NCBI GenBank assembly: GCA_014382915.1
Contig: JACNIV010000333.1
Span: forward strand, 1 to 11,251
Origin: Candidatus Cloacimonadota bacterium
Lineage (GTDB): Bacteria; Cloacimonadota; Cloacimonadia; Cloacimonadales; TCS61
Direction: 5' to 3'
DNA length: 11,251 bases
Both the position numbers and the translations under genes were made by a program. Below, in pieces: positions 1 through 7,876 of this stretch; the stretch's first letter is position 1; each line of letters opens with the position of its first letter. Below the pieces are notes generated by a model. It saw only the letters and a program-made list of their open reading frames with translations, was not told where the DNA came from and did not search any database.

Positions 1-2775
1 TTCAATACTTGTAACATCTGCACGAACTGACTGAACACAAGTAGTTTTTTACCACTTTCTACAGCATCCACAATTATTTCACGGAGTAACTCGACTTTAC
101 CGGATATTTCAATATCATGCTTAATCGTGTTATCCAGCAAAGCAGGATGGTCACATATCTGTCGCAACTTAGTGAGAGCAGCTAAAATATGCAGATAATT
201 TGCTCCAATTTCATTTTTTGATTCCAGATATTTTTTCTTTAAATTTTCCAGAATCTGCAGATACATTTTTTCCTGGATGGGAGTGAGTTTACAGTATATT
301 AGCTGCTCCTGTTTATCGGGTAATTCTATTAACACATCCTTCTTTTTTCTTCTCAGTATGAAAGGTGAGACCTGTATTTTCAGCTTTTCATGTGCTTCTT
401 TCAATTTAACAGAAGAGTCCATATATTCATTTTTAAATTGTCGTAAACCGGGCAGATAACCCGGCATAAGAAAATCGAAAATAGACCATAGTTCCGTGGG
501 ATTATTTTCTATGGGTGTACCGGAAAGTGTAAGTTTATGAATTCCCTTTAGTTTCTTTACTGCCCTGGTTCTCATAGCTGCAGCATTTTTTATATGCTGA
601 GCTTCATCCAGGATAATATAGTCAAATTCAATTTTGGAAAGCTGTTCAATATCATTCTGGATAATGGAATAGGAAGCGAAAAGAATATTTACTTTCATTT
701 TTAAAAGCTTTTTACGTTCTTTCTGGGTCCCCTCATAAAGCACATAAGAAAGGTTTTCATTAAATTTATCGATCTCTGCTGCCCAGTTGAAAAGCAGGGT
801 TTTGGGGCAGATAACGATCGACCGCGAATCTGCAGGCAGATCTGAGAGTATAGAAATGGCCTGAATGGTTTTCCCCAGTCCCATTTCATCTGCCAGGATA
901 CCGGAAAGTTCGTAGGTTTCCAGCATTTTGAGCCAGTGAAATCCTGCCTTCTGATAACTTCTCATAACCGGCTGCAAAATATTGGAGATCTGGGTTCTGA
1001 TGCTTAATTTTCTCTCGAGGATAGCGGTGAACATCTCTTCTAGGTAGTTATCACCAAAAATTCTGATCCCTTTATTTACCGTACTCAACTGATATACATA
1101 AGGTAGATTATAGATAGAGAGTTTATAACCCTCACCTGTGAGTTTTGTACTCTTTTTCAGTATTTCTTCCATTTCGAAGAACGCATTTTTGTTTTCAAAG
1201 AAGAGTAGTCGACCATCTTTCAGTTTAAGAAATTTTTCGCGAGTTTTAAAAAATTTACTCAATTCATCATGAGTGAATCTGATATCCTTATAAGTGTATT
1301 CCAACTCATACTCGAACCAGTTGATCTTACCGCTTTTTCTTGTCCTGATAACCGGTTGCAAATTTACGCGGTAAACAAATTCTTTCTTCAATTCTTCCGA
1401 AAGTTCAATATTCCAGGCTGGATCTGCATGCTCGAAAATAACTTTCTTTAAGGTTTCAATGCTCTCTTCATTTTCAAAAATAAGCTGAGAATTTTCTTCC
1501 AGTCTGTTTGTTTGAGATTCAGGAAGTTTCTCAACGAATTTGAATACTTCGTATTTTATCTGAGGAGGAACATAGAACCAGGTAATTATGCCATTCTGAT
1601 CGAAACGGACAAGTTCTACAGGGAACCTTATTACAGACATCGGTATCACCACATTATTGGAATAATCCAGCAGTCCGTTCATTACAATACTACCGTTTTC
1701 TTTATGCAATTTGAAAGTTATGATGGGAGTGTTATTGTAAACTTCAGGAATTTTTATATCCTCACCGAAATCAAGATAACATTTTATAAGTCCCAGTTGC
1801 CTGGCTACAACCGAAGAGAGATAAACCAGATCTGCCTTGTTAAGAATATATCCTTCAGAAAATATCTGCTCTGCTATTTCATCCAGGAAAGGCAGAGTTA
1901 TGGGATAAACTATATTTTTCTTGAAGATATAAGTAGTTCTACCTATAAATACGGCTGATATCTGTTCGGCATTAGAAACCTTAAGAATGAATTTGTTCGT
2001 TTTTAATATATTAACCTGGAAATTTATCCTGAACTCCTCATCGGAAAAGGAAATACGGTCTCCGGTCTCCTTTATATATACCTTATTTTGAAGACTTCTG
2101 AGCACGTTAAAAAAATTAATGAACTTTTTTTTGTAGATCGTGAAAAATACACCTTTCCTGCTATAGGAGCATTTATTTTTGAATAACAGTTTTAAAAGAT
2201 CCAGTTCGGCACTGGATAACGCTTTCATCTGCTTTTGTGCCTGTGGGATCAGCGGCAGGTCATCTTCTTTGAATTCCCCATCTGCGGCAATTATGGAAAA
2301 CAATCTGACCAGCATAGGTTGATAGCTCTTTAAATAAAACCGAAGTTTATCTGTGTTGTTATTATAAATTTCGCCAATCTCGATCCTGGCGTTTAAGGTC
2401 ACTCTCTGCCAGTATTCGTTGTAATCCAGCAATTTTGTATGATAGGTTTGTACTGCCTTTTTCTCGAGCATATCCGTGGAAAGATAATTATAAGCATAAT
2501 ATAGTATGGAAAGATAATGTTTGCAGTCATCTTCTCCGCATTCGGTGCAGGAGCGTGTCAATATCCTGGCATTCTTTTTATCATAACTAATATCTATTTT
2601 GGGGTTAAAGATATGAGATTTTTCAGGAATGGCTTCAAATTTGAATATTACATTCTTTTTCTCATCAAGATAGTGCTTGAATATCAAATCATCTTTTCTC
2701 AATTTGATCACTGAACTTTTAAAATACCATGAATTAGAGTGTTCGTGAAATTCAGTTCCAAAAAGTCTGGCCATG
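1..2775 (-). CDS. SWIM-domain SNF2-family DEAD/DEAH-type helicase, partial at left edge, apparent 1-nt frameshift near the start
   Basis: This is a bacterial SWI2/SNF2 ATPase, expected to be a DNA translocase that remodels protein-nucleic acid complexes in the cytoplasm. The frame is open from just after a stop at 2796-2798 to the left edge, about 924 residues if started at ATG 2775 with one base removed. A SWIM-like zinc site lies at about residues 76-86 (CTECGEDDCKH). A long middle region fits the SNF2-associated domain. The ATPase core follows: Walker A LADEMGLGKT (Lys about 635), LDEAQ box (Asp about 723), LSGTPIENN (Ser about 751), ILRRKKKDV, LRQICDHP, then the start of helicase lobe 2 (LVFSQFVQML), where the window ends. 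Roughly 130-170 residues are missing at the C-terminus. ATG 2775 has a good Shine-Dalgarno (GGGAG) but reads into TGA after seven codons. Removing one A from the 2760-2765 run joins it to the main frame, which otherwise lacks an early ATG; GTG 2711 is a poor alternative. Family is certain; the start is not. Confidence 0.93.
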
Positions 2776-2968
2776 TTTTCTCCCAAAAATCGGATTACAC
2801 AAATTTTACAAATGATGAGACAGTTAATCCGTAAGTCAAGTTATAAAATTCTTCTATGAACTTTTTAATCTACATTCTTTAATGAAAGCAGGAAATTCTT
2901 ATTTAATCTTGACACTAAAATAGTTTAATATGTTTTTAAATGTTATAAAATTAATATATGGAGGATAT
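2776..2968. promoter_or_regulatory. Divergent intergenic region between the helicase and the TonB-dependent receptor
   Basis: About 190 bases of AT-rich non-coding DNA separate two divergent genes, so both promoters should lie here. On the minus strand a TTGACT lies at 2839-2834, about 60 bases before ATG 2775, and the helicase Shine-Dalgarno GGGAG lies just before that ATG. The receptor promoter candidate on the plus strand is listed separately. I see no convincing operator palindrome or riboswitch. Confidence 0.6.
2909..2936 (+). promoter_or_regulatory. Candidate promoter of the TonB-dependent receptor
   Basis: TTGACA at 2909-2914 is followed after 14 bases by TATGTTTT at 2929-2936, 32 bases before the receptor ATG. 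The same arrangement (TTGACA, 15 bases, TACATTTT or TACGTTTT) precedes the two secreted-protein genes on the other strand. It resembles the -33/-7 promoter pattern known from Bacteroidetes (TTG then TAnnTTTG), although the final G is not present. No good sigma-70 TATAAT lies 16-18 bases after the TTGACA. Confidence 0.5.
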
Positions 2969-5900
2969 ATGAAAAAGTACCTTATTTTATTTATTTTATC
3001 AATGTTTTTGGTAATGCCGATATTATTATTTGCTGATACCGGAAATATCGTTGGACGTGTTACTAACAAAAAAAGTGGTGATCCTATCGGGAATGTATCT
3101 ATTTACCTGGAAGATTCCAAGACAGGTACATATTCGAAAGAGGATGGAACATTTGTCTTGCGAGATGTATCATTAGGAGAATATACTATCTATGCCAGAT
3201 TCGTAGGATTTCGCACTCTTTCAGAAAAAATTAACGTGGAAAAAGACATTAGTACCCGGGTAATGTTCGTAATGGAAATAGAAGCGATCAAAATGGAAGG
3301 TATCACCATTTCTGCCAACAGAGCCGTAAAACGAGAAACCCCCATTGCTTTCACGGATATTAACGAGGAAATCATCTCAGATAAATACACAACACAGGAT
3401 ATACCGCAGCTACTGGAAGATGTCCCCGGACTTTTTGCTAATACTACCGGTATAGGAGACGCTCAAATTACGATACGTGGTTTTGAAGCGGATAAGATCC
3501 AGGTGCTTATCAACGGAATTCCTGTGAACGACCCGGAAAGCCAGAAAGTATACTGGAGCAACTGGACAGGCCTTTCTTCCAATGTGAAATCTGTGCAGGT
3601 TCAGAAAGGTGCCGGTTCTTCACTTTACGGTTCGGGAGCATTTGGCGGCTCTTTAAATATCGAAACAATGGGCTCTGTACCTGGTCGGGAGATCACTATT
3701 CGTTCTTCTTTTGGAGGTTATTCTACAGAAGGTGATGTCGCCGATGGAAAAGGAGACATTACAGAATATAATCCTTATAATTACAATGCGATTGTTCGCT
3801 ATAATTCCGGTAATCTCTATGGTGGTAAATTTAATTACAACATAATGGTGGAAAGAAAAGCAGGCGATTATTACCTGGCAGGAACAGAATACGATGGTTA
3901 CTCTTATGGACTGGAAACTCAAAACGTATTTGGAAATCATAAGATCAACCTGAGTTTTCTGGGTGCTCCTCAAAATCACAATCAGGTCTACTTCAAATCT
4001 GACCTTAACCTGATGGAAACACTGGGTCGTGAATATAGCCGTAACAATCATGAATACCAGGAAAATTACTATTTCAAACCACAACTTTCTTTCCGTGATG
4101 AGTGGAATATCTCAGAAAATCAACTTCTGATGACCAATGTTTTTGTAACAAAAGGAAATGGTGGTGGTAAGTATCTTAGCCAGGATAAGTTCGATATAAA
4201 TTCTGGTGCTGTTTATTTCCGGGATGGATTTTTTGATCAGGATTCTGATCCTGATGAATGGGAAAATAAACAATTTGGTCTGCATGCACTTTATTTATAT
4301 GAAGAATATGGATTGGAAGTTGAGGGTTTTAATCCTTCCGATTCTGCCTGGTTTGGATATCCTTCTTATAATGGAGCTCTTCTTACCGGTGTTGCTCAAA
4401 ATTTCTTCTCAAGTCCGGCAAGATTTGAATATAGTTGGAAAAATAACAGCATTAGTGATCACTTCCAACTTGGTATGAACACATATTACCAGCACAAAAT
4501 AAATTCAATGATAGATATGGTGCTGGGTGGTGAATTGCGTAGATGGGTTGCAGATCATTACAGGAGAACAGAAGACCTCAGACATTTTAATTCTGATTTT
4601 CCGGATAGTGTAGAGACTTATGGTGAAATTCAAAGACAGTATGATGAGACATCCTATGTTACTAATCTATCCGGTTTTGCCAGGTTCAGTATAAAGCCTA
4701 TTGAAAAAATGAATATTATGATAGACGGTCAATTAGCAAGTTACAATTCTAAAGTAGAGGAAAATCTAATTGAAATCTATGACCTGGGAACCGGACTACC
4801 TACGGGATATTATTTCTATTCAACAAAAGATTTACCTTTAACTGATCCAAACACAGGTGAAACCATTATAGATTCTTTAACAGGTGAGCCGGTTAAAAAG
4901 TTTGATGAAGATGATTACAAAAAGACCTATAATTTCTTCTCACCCAAATTCGGTGTAAACTACAATCTTTCGGAATATTTCAACGTTATGGCGAATTATT
5001 CAATTTCTTATAAAGAGCCCAGAACAATGGAATGGTACAGCGGTTATGACGGACCCGATGGGAATCAGAGGTATTATGTAGATTTAGTAGAGCAAGATAG
5101 TTTAGGACAGTACTATGAATATACAGAAGAACATTTTTATGGAGAACTGAAACCTGAGAAGATCAATACAATGGAATTCGGTATAGGATATGATGGAGCA
5201 TATTGGGGTATCAACGCCAATTATTATGTCAGCGATTATGTTGATAAAATTGAGAGAGTAGATGTACCTGTAACAAATTATTCTGTGGGAATTGATTCTT
5301 TAGGAAATGAAATAATCGAAGAATTTAAAAGAGATGAAACTCTTACACTTAATGCAGGGCAGGCACGCCATCAGGGTTTGGAATTGAGCACTTCCGGCAA
5401 GATAGAGAACCTCGATGCTTCTTTTTCATTAACTCTTTCCAGGAACAGATGGACAGAAATGAATGTGGAACAAATATTCGGTGATTCTGCTGATGCTATG
5501 ATTGATAAGGTTGTTCCTTTCTCTCCTGAAAAAATGGCAAATGGAGCATTTGGTTACACATTCAAAGGACTTCCTATGGAAGGTAAATTAAGAGTAGGTT
5601 TTACTGCAAAATACTGGGATGATTACTATGCCAGTTACACAAATGAATATGACTGTGTTGAAGATTTGGACGGAGATCATGTGGCAGACACAACGTATGT
5701 TAAAAGCACTAAATTATCTTCTTTTCTGGAATTCGGTAGTAACATTAAATATTCATTCAAAATTGCTGGTAAAGATGCTTTTATCCGCATAGATTTTAAC
5801 AATATCCTAAATAAAAATGATAATTATCTCTCTGCCAATGTGAGTAAAGATTACAATCGTGGGTACTATGATGATAACGGTGATTTCCAGGAAGATTACC

Positions 5901-5977
5901 TGAACAGTGTTGATAATATGTATGTTACGCCTGCACCTTTGTTCAATATGTTCCTGACGATGGAAATAAATTTCTAG
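2969..5977 (+). CDS. TonB-dependent outer-membrane receptor with carboxypeptidase-regulatory-like domain
   Basis: This 1002-residue protein should form an outer-membrane beta-barrel that imports a ligand using TonB/proton-motive-force energy; the substrate cannot be told from sequence. Residues 1-22 are a classical signal peptide (MKKYLILF...LLFA). Residues about 25-110 are a CarboxypepD_reg-like beta-sandwich (IVGRVTNKKSGDPIGNVSIYLED, EDGTFVLRDVSLGEYTIYARFVGF). The plug follows at about 115-235, with IRGF at 169-172, INGIPVNDPES, VQKGAGSSLYGSGAFGGSLNIET. The rest is a Tyr/Asn-rich barrel ending in aromatic Phe (MFLTMEINF), as expected for BAM-dependent insertion. The start is the ATG at 2969, not the in-frame ATG at 2930: GGAGG at 2960-2964 sits four bases upstream of it and the signal peptide begins there. 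No SusD-like partner is adjacent, so it is not an obvious polysaccharide-utilisation pair. It is monocistronic, with its own promoter candidate and a terminator. Confidence 0.95.
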   Translation: MKKYLILFILSMFLVMPILLFADTGNIVGRVTNKKSGDPIGNVSIYLEDSKTGTYSKEDGTFVLRDVSLGEYTIYARFVGFRTLSEKINVEKDISTRVMFVMEIEAIKMEGITISANRAVKRETPIAFTDINEEIISDKYTTQDIPQLLEDVPGLFANTTGIGDAQITIRGFEADKIQVLINGIPVNDPESQKVYWSNWTGLSSNVKSVQVQKGAGSSLYGSGAFGGSLNIETMGSVPGREITIRSSFGGYSTEGDVADGKGDITEYNPYNYNAIVRYNSGNLYGGKFNYNIMVERKAGDYYLAGTEYDGYSYGLETQNVFGNHKINLSFLGAPQNHNQVYFKSDLNLMETLGREYSRNNHEYQENYYFKPQLSFRDEWNISENQLLMTNVFVTKGNGGGKYLSQDKFDINSGAVYFRDGFFDQDSDPDEWENKQFGLHALYLYEEYGLEVEGFNPSDSAWFGYPSYNGALLTGVAQNFFSSPARFEYSWKNNSISDHFQLGMNTYYQHKINSMIDMVLGGELRRWVADHYRRTEDLRHFNSDFPDSVETYGEIQRQYDETSYVTNLSGFARFSIKPIEKMNIMIDGQLASYNSKVEENLIEIYDLGTGLPTGYYFYSTKDLPLTDPNTGETIIDSLTGEPVKKFDEDDYKKTYNFFSPKFGVNYNLSEYFNVMANYSISYKEPRTMEWYSGYDGPDGNQRYYVDLVEQDSLGQYYEYTEEHFYGELKPEKINTMEFGIGYDGAYWGINANYYVSDYVDKIERVDVPVTNYSVGIDSLGNEIIEEFKRDETLTLNAGQARHQGLELSTSGKIENLDASFSLTLSRNRWTEMNVEQIFGDSADAMIDKVVPFSPEKMANGAFGYTFKGLPMEGKLRVGFTAKYWDDYYASYTNEYDCVEDLDGDHVADTTYVKSTKLSSFLEFGSNIKYSFKIAGKDAFIRIDFNNILNKNDNYLSANVSKDYNRGYYDDNGDFQEDYLNSVDNMYVTPAPLFNMFLTMEINF

Positions 5978-5986
5978 TCACAAACT

Positions 5987-6014
5987 AAGGGGGAAGCAAA
6001 TGCTTCCCCCTTTT
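5987..6014 (+). terminator. Rho-independent terminator after the receptor gene
   Basis: A perfect 11-bp stem (AAGGGGGAAGC with GCTTCCCCCTT) closes an AAAT loop, and the 3' arm runs into TTTTAA. It begins 10 bases after the receptor stop. It lies between convergent genes. Read on the minus strand the stem is followed by a weaker TTAGTTTG tract, so it may also terminate the cassette transcript ending at 6034. Confidence 0.9.
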
Positions 6015-6033
6015 AATTGACCTAACAGGTTTA

Positions 6034-6369
6034 TTAAGCTTTCTTTTTCTCTTCTTTCTGACTCAATTCGATCTTAATTTTATTGATATTTAACATCGGA
6101 TAAAAATCGGAGATATAATCCCGCACAGTAGTTTCAAGACTTTTATTCTTTCCCAGGATTTCTTTGCTAAAACAAACACTAACAGTATACTCACTAAGAG
6201 TATAAGTAATATTAACTTCCGGTTTCTCCCCGATCACATTTTCTAAATATTGCGGAAGAGTTTTATCCAGTTCTATAGCTGCGCGGATCTTTTCGTAGAT
6301 CTTAAAACCTGCGTAACCAATTGCACCGACAAAAGCAATTTTCAACATCTTTCCAAAAGAACCTTTCAC
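6034..6369 (-). CDS. Small protein with predicted membrane anchor, cassette copy 2 (paralogue of 7469-7801)
   Basis: This 111-residue protein belongs to no family I recognise. A short hydrophobic stretch at about residues 9-25 (LKIAFVGAIGYAGFKIY) looks like an N-terminal membrane anchor. A soluble domain of mixed charge follows (TLPQYLENVIGEKPEVNITY, YTVSVCFSKEIL, DYISDFYPML), and the tail is lysine-rich (KEEKKKA). The start is GTG at 6369-6367, six bases after a strong GGGAGG at 6381-6376; an ATG seven codons further in is less well placed. It lies 33 bases downstream of the OB-fold secreted-protein gene and is probably co-transcribed with it. The paralogue at 7469-7801 aligns without gaps: about 60 of 71 residues match over positions 32-102, but only about 11 of 31 over the anchor. 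Each copy has a single Cys, in SVCFSKEIL. Function unknown; the context suggests a partner of the secreted protein. Confidence 0.85.
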   Translation of the reverse strand: MKGSFGKMLKIAFVGAIGYAGFKIYEKIRAAIELDKTLPQYLENVIGEKPEVNITYTLSEYTVSVCFSKEILGKNKSLETTVRDYISDFYPMLNINKIKIELSQKEEKKKA

Positions 6370-6402
6370 TTTTTACCTCCCTGAAAAGGAGCAGATCTCC
6401 CT

Positions 6403-7395
6403 TTATTTCAACAGGATCACTTTTCTCACACTGGTATAATCTCCGTTTGCTGCCTCAAAATCGAATAAATATATTCCGCTTGAGGAAATTTTACCGGAGT
6501 CGTCCTTACCATTCCACACAACAGAATGAACTCCTTTGTCCTTCAATTCATTTACCAATGTTCGAACTTTTTGTCCTTTCACATTGTAAACGGTAAGATT
6601 TACAAATGAAGCTTCATTAAGACTGAATTGAGCGATTGTTTGAGGATTAAAAGGATTTAGATAGCAACCAATGAACTGGCAGGTAAGTTCAACTGTATTT
6701 TCGGGTGTGGAAACTTCTGCGATCATATCGTCAGGAGTACGAGGATTCAAACCATATTCGTCAAAACCGTAGTCAAGAATCCCACGTAAGATAGCCCATG
6801 TATCCCCAACCGTTATCACTATCGGGGGTTGAACATTATCCAGATAGAAGAAGCCATCATCCATCTGTGAGATTCCCGTACCATCTGTAACATACCACTG
6901 ACCATAACTTATCTGCTCTTCTACGACGGTAAGATCGTGCAGTTCAATTAATACGCTTTCATAAGGTTCGCCCACACCTTCGGGTTGAAGATTGGCACAG
7001 GTAACAACAACAGGATCGGGAACCGGATTGCCGGAGCTTAAAAGAGTAACGCTTGTTGGGAAAGCAATTTCTGTGAATCCCCAATACTCGCTAACTTCAC
7101 CGGTTACTTCTACAATATCACCAACGACAAGTGTTGTATCCTCAGCATCGTAAATATACAATCCTTTCCAGGCTCCGCCTTCCGGCATCGAAATAAAGAA
7201 GTTATCCGGATAACCGCTAAACCCAACTGCGGTCACAATACCGGTTGTTATAATTACCTGACCGTCATATGGTGAGGGATAAGTGTTATCCGGACCGGGT
7301 ACTTCTGTATATTGAATATCATAGATGGAAACAGGCGTTTGAGCTAAAAGTCCAACTGAAAAAATTAAAAATAATAAAAAAAGCATCTTTCTCAT
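6403..7395 (-). CDS. Secreted OB-fold-like protein with C-terminal sorting domain (T9SS/FlgD-like), cassette copy 2
   Basis: This 330-residue exported protein has no recognisable catalytic domain. Residues 1-19 are a signal peptide (MRKMLFLLFLIFSVGLLAQ). Residues about 20-225 look like two YhcR-type OB-folds: GQVIITTGIVTAV...FFISMPEGGAWKGLYIYD...VGDIVEVTGEVSEYWGFTEI, then VLIELHDLTVVEEQ...WYVTDGTG...VGDTWAILRGILDYGFDEYGLNPRTPDDM. Residues 247-330 are the sorting domain: NPFNP, LTVYNVKGQKVRTL, VVWNGKDDSGK, SSGIY, ending VRKVILLK. In known families such OB-folds bind nucleic acid or act as accessory domains of secreted nucleases. The start is ATG 7395: GGAGG at 7405-7401 lies five bases upstream. 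The in-frame ATG at 7407 overlaps that site and would spoil the signal peptide. The gene is followed by the small-protein gene at 6034-6369 and preceded by its own promoter-like region. Confidence 0.88.
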   Translation of the reverse strand: MRKMLFLLFLIFSVGLLAQTPVSIYDIQYTEVPGPDNTYPSPYDGQVIITTGIVTAVGFSGYPDNFFISMPEGGAWKGLYIYDAEDTTLVVGDIVEVTGEVSEYWGFTEIAFPTSVTLLSSGNPVPDPVVVTCANLQPEGVGEPYESVLIELHDLTVVEEQISYGQWYVTDGTGISQMDDGFFYLDNVQPPIVITVGDTWAILRGILDYGFDEYGLNPRTPDDMIAEVSTPENTVELTCQFIGCYLNPFNPQTIAQFSLNEASFVNLTVYNVKGQKVRTLVNELKDKGVHSVVWNGKDDSGKISSSGIYLFDFEAANGDYTSVRKVILLK

Positions 7396-7433
7396 TTTTA
7401 CCTCCATTTTTTAATATATATTTAATAAAACAA

Positions 7434-7462
7434 AAAACGTAAATTTTAGTTTGTTATGTCAA
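7434..7462 (-). promoter_or_regulatory. Candidate promoter of cassette copy 2
   Basis: On the minus strand TTGACA at 7462-7457 is followed after 15 bases by TACGTTTT at 7441-7434, 38 bases before ATG 7395. The whole upstream region aligns with that of cassette copy 1, including a shared TTAAATATAT-type tract and AAAAAATGGAGG just before each start. No terminator is visible between the small gene ending at 7469 and this site, so read-through from copy 1 is possible. Confidence 0.6.
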
Positions 7463-7468
7463 GAATTT

Positions 7469-7801
7469 TTATGTATCTTCAGATTTTTTTTCTATCAGTT
7501 CGATGCTTATTTTATTCTTCTTTAACATTGGATAAAAATCAGAGATATAATCCAGTATAGTAGTTTCAAGGTCTTTATTCTTTTCCAGGATTTCTTTACT
7601 GAAACAAACACTCATTGTGTATTTATTCAGAGTATAAGTAATATTGACTTCCGGTTTTTCCCCGATCACGTTTTCCAGATACTGCGGAAGAGTTTTATTC
7701 AGTTCGATCAGACCTTTAATCTTAAAATAGACCTTATAGCTCAAGTATATCAAAGAAGAGATAAAAGCCAGACCTAAAACTTTCCTGAAATATCTGTTCA
7801 T
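7469..7801 (-). CDS. Small protein with predicted membrane anchor, cassette copy 1 (paralogue of 6034-6369)
   Basis: This 110-residue protein is of unknown family. A hydrophobic segment at about residues 8-25 (VLGLAFISSLIYLSYKVY) should anchor it in a membrane. The remaining 80 or so residues form the domain shared with the copy at 6034-6369, including IELNKTLPQYLENVIGEKPE, VNITYTLNKYTMSVCFSKEI and DYISDFYPML. The start ATG at 7801 has GGGAGG at 7811-7806, four bases upstream. It lies 75 bases after the stop of the lamin-tail secreted-protein gene, with no obvious terminator between them, so the two are probably one transcript. The strong identity with the other copy is limited to the soluble part; the anchors have diverged. 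Membrane orientation cannot be settled by eye. I cannot assign a function. Confidence 0.86.
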   Translation of the reverse strand: MNRYFRKVLGLAFISSLIYLSYKVYFKIKGLIELNKTLPQYLENVIGEKPEVNITYTLNKYTMSVCFSKEILEKNKDLETTILDYISDFYPMLKKNKISIELIEKKSEDT

Positions 7802-7876
7802 ACTGCCTCCCTTATAAAAAACCTGATGTATCCAAGTAGTTCGATCAAAATCTATCCGGTTTTTATTTAAACAATT

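Noticed and set aside
1512..1958. 148-codon plus-strand open frame
   Set aside because: It lies opposite the helicase, whose frame is continuous and has clear family motifs; the plus-strand translation has no domain-like pattern and no Shine-Dalgarno of note.
1..2775. Helicase as part of an antiviral defence island (for example a DISARM-like SNF2 protein)
   Set aside because: The SWIM + SNF2 layout is that of a widespread bacterial helicase, and no methylase, nuclease or other defence gene is nearby.
1..2775. Helicase as a decayed pseudogene
   Set aside because: Apart from the one-base problem at the start, all visible ATPase motifs are intact and there is no internal stop over more than 900 codons.
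2930..2968. Upstream in-frame ATG for the receptor (13 extra residues)
   Set aside because: The GGAGG at 2960-2964 serves ATG 2969, where a clean signal peptide begins, and the 2930 ATG overlaps the proposed promoter element.
3653..4084. 143-codon minus-strand open frame
   Set aside because: It is antisense to the receptor barrel and has low-complexity Ile/Val/Phe composition typical of a reverse-frame shadow.
7396..7407. Upstream in-frame ATG for the OB-fold secreted protein
   Set aside because: That ATG overlaps the Shine-Dalgarno for ATG 7395; the parallel cassette also starts just after its GGAGG.
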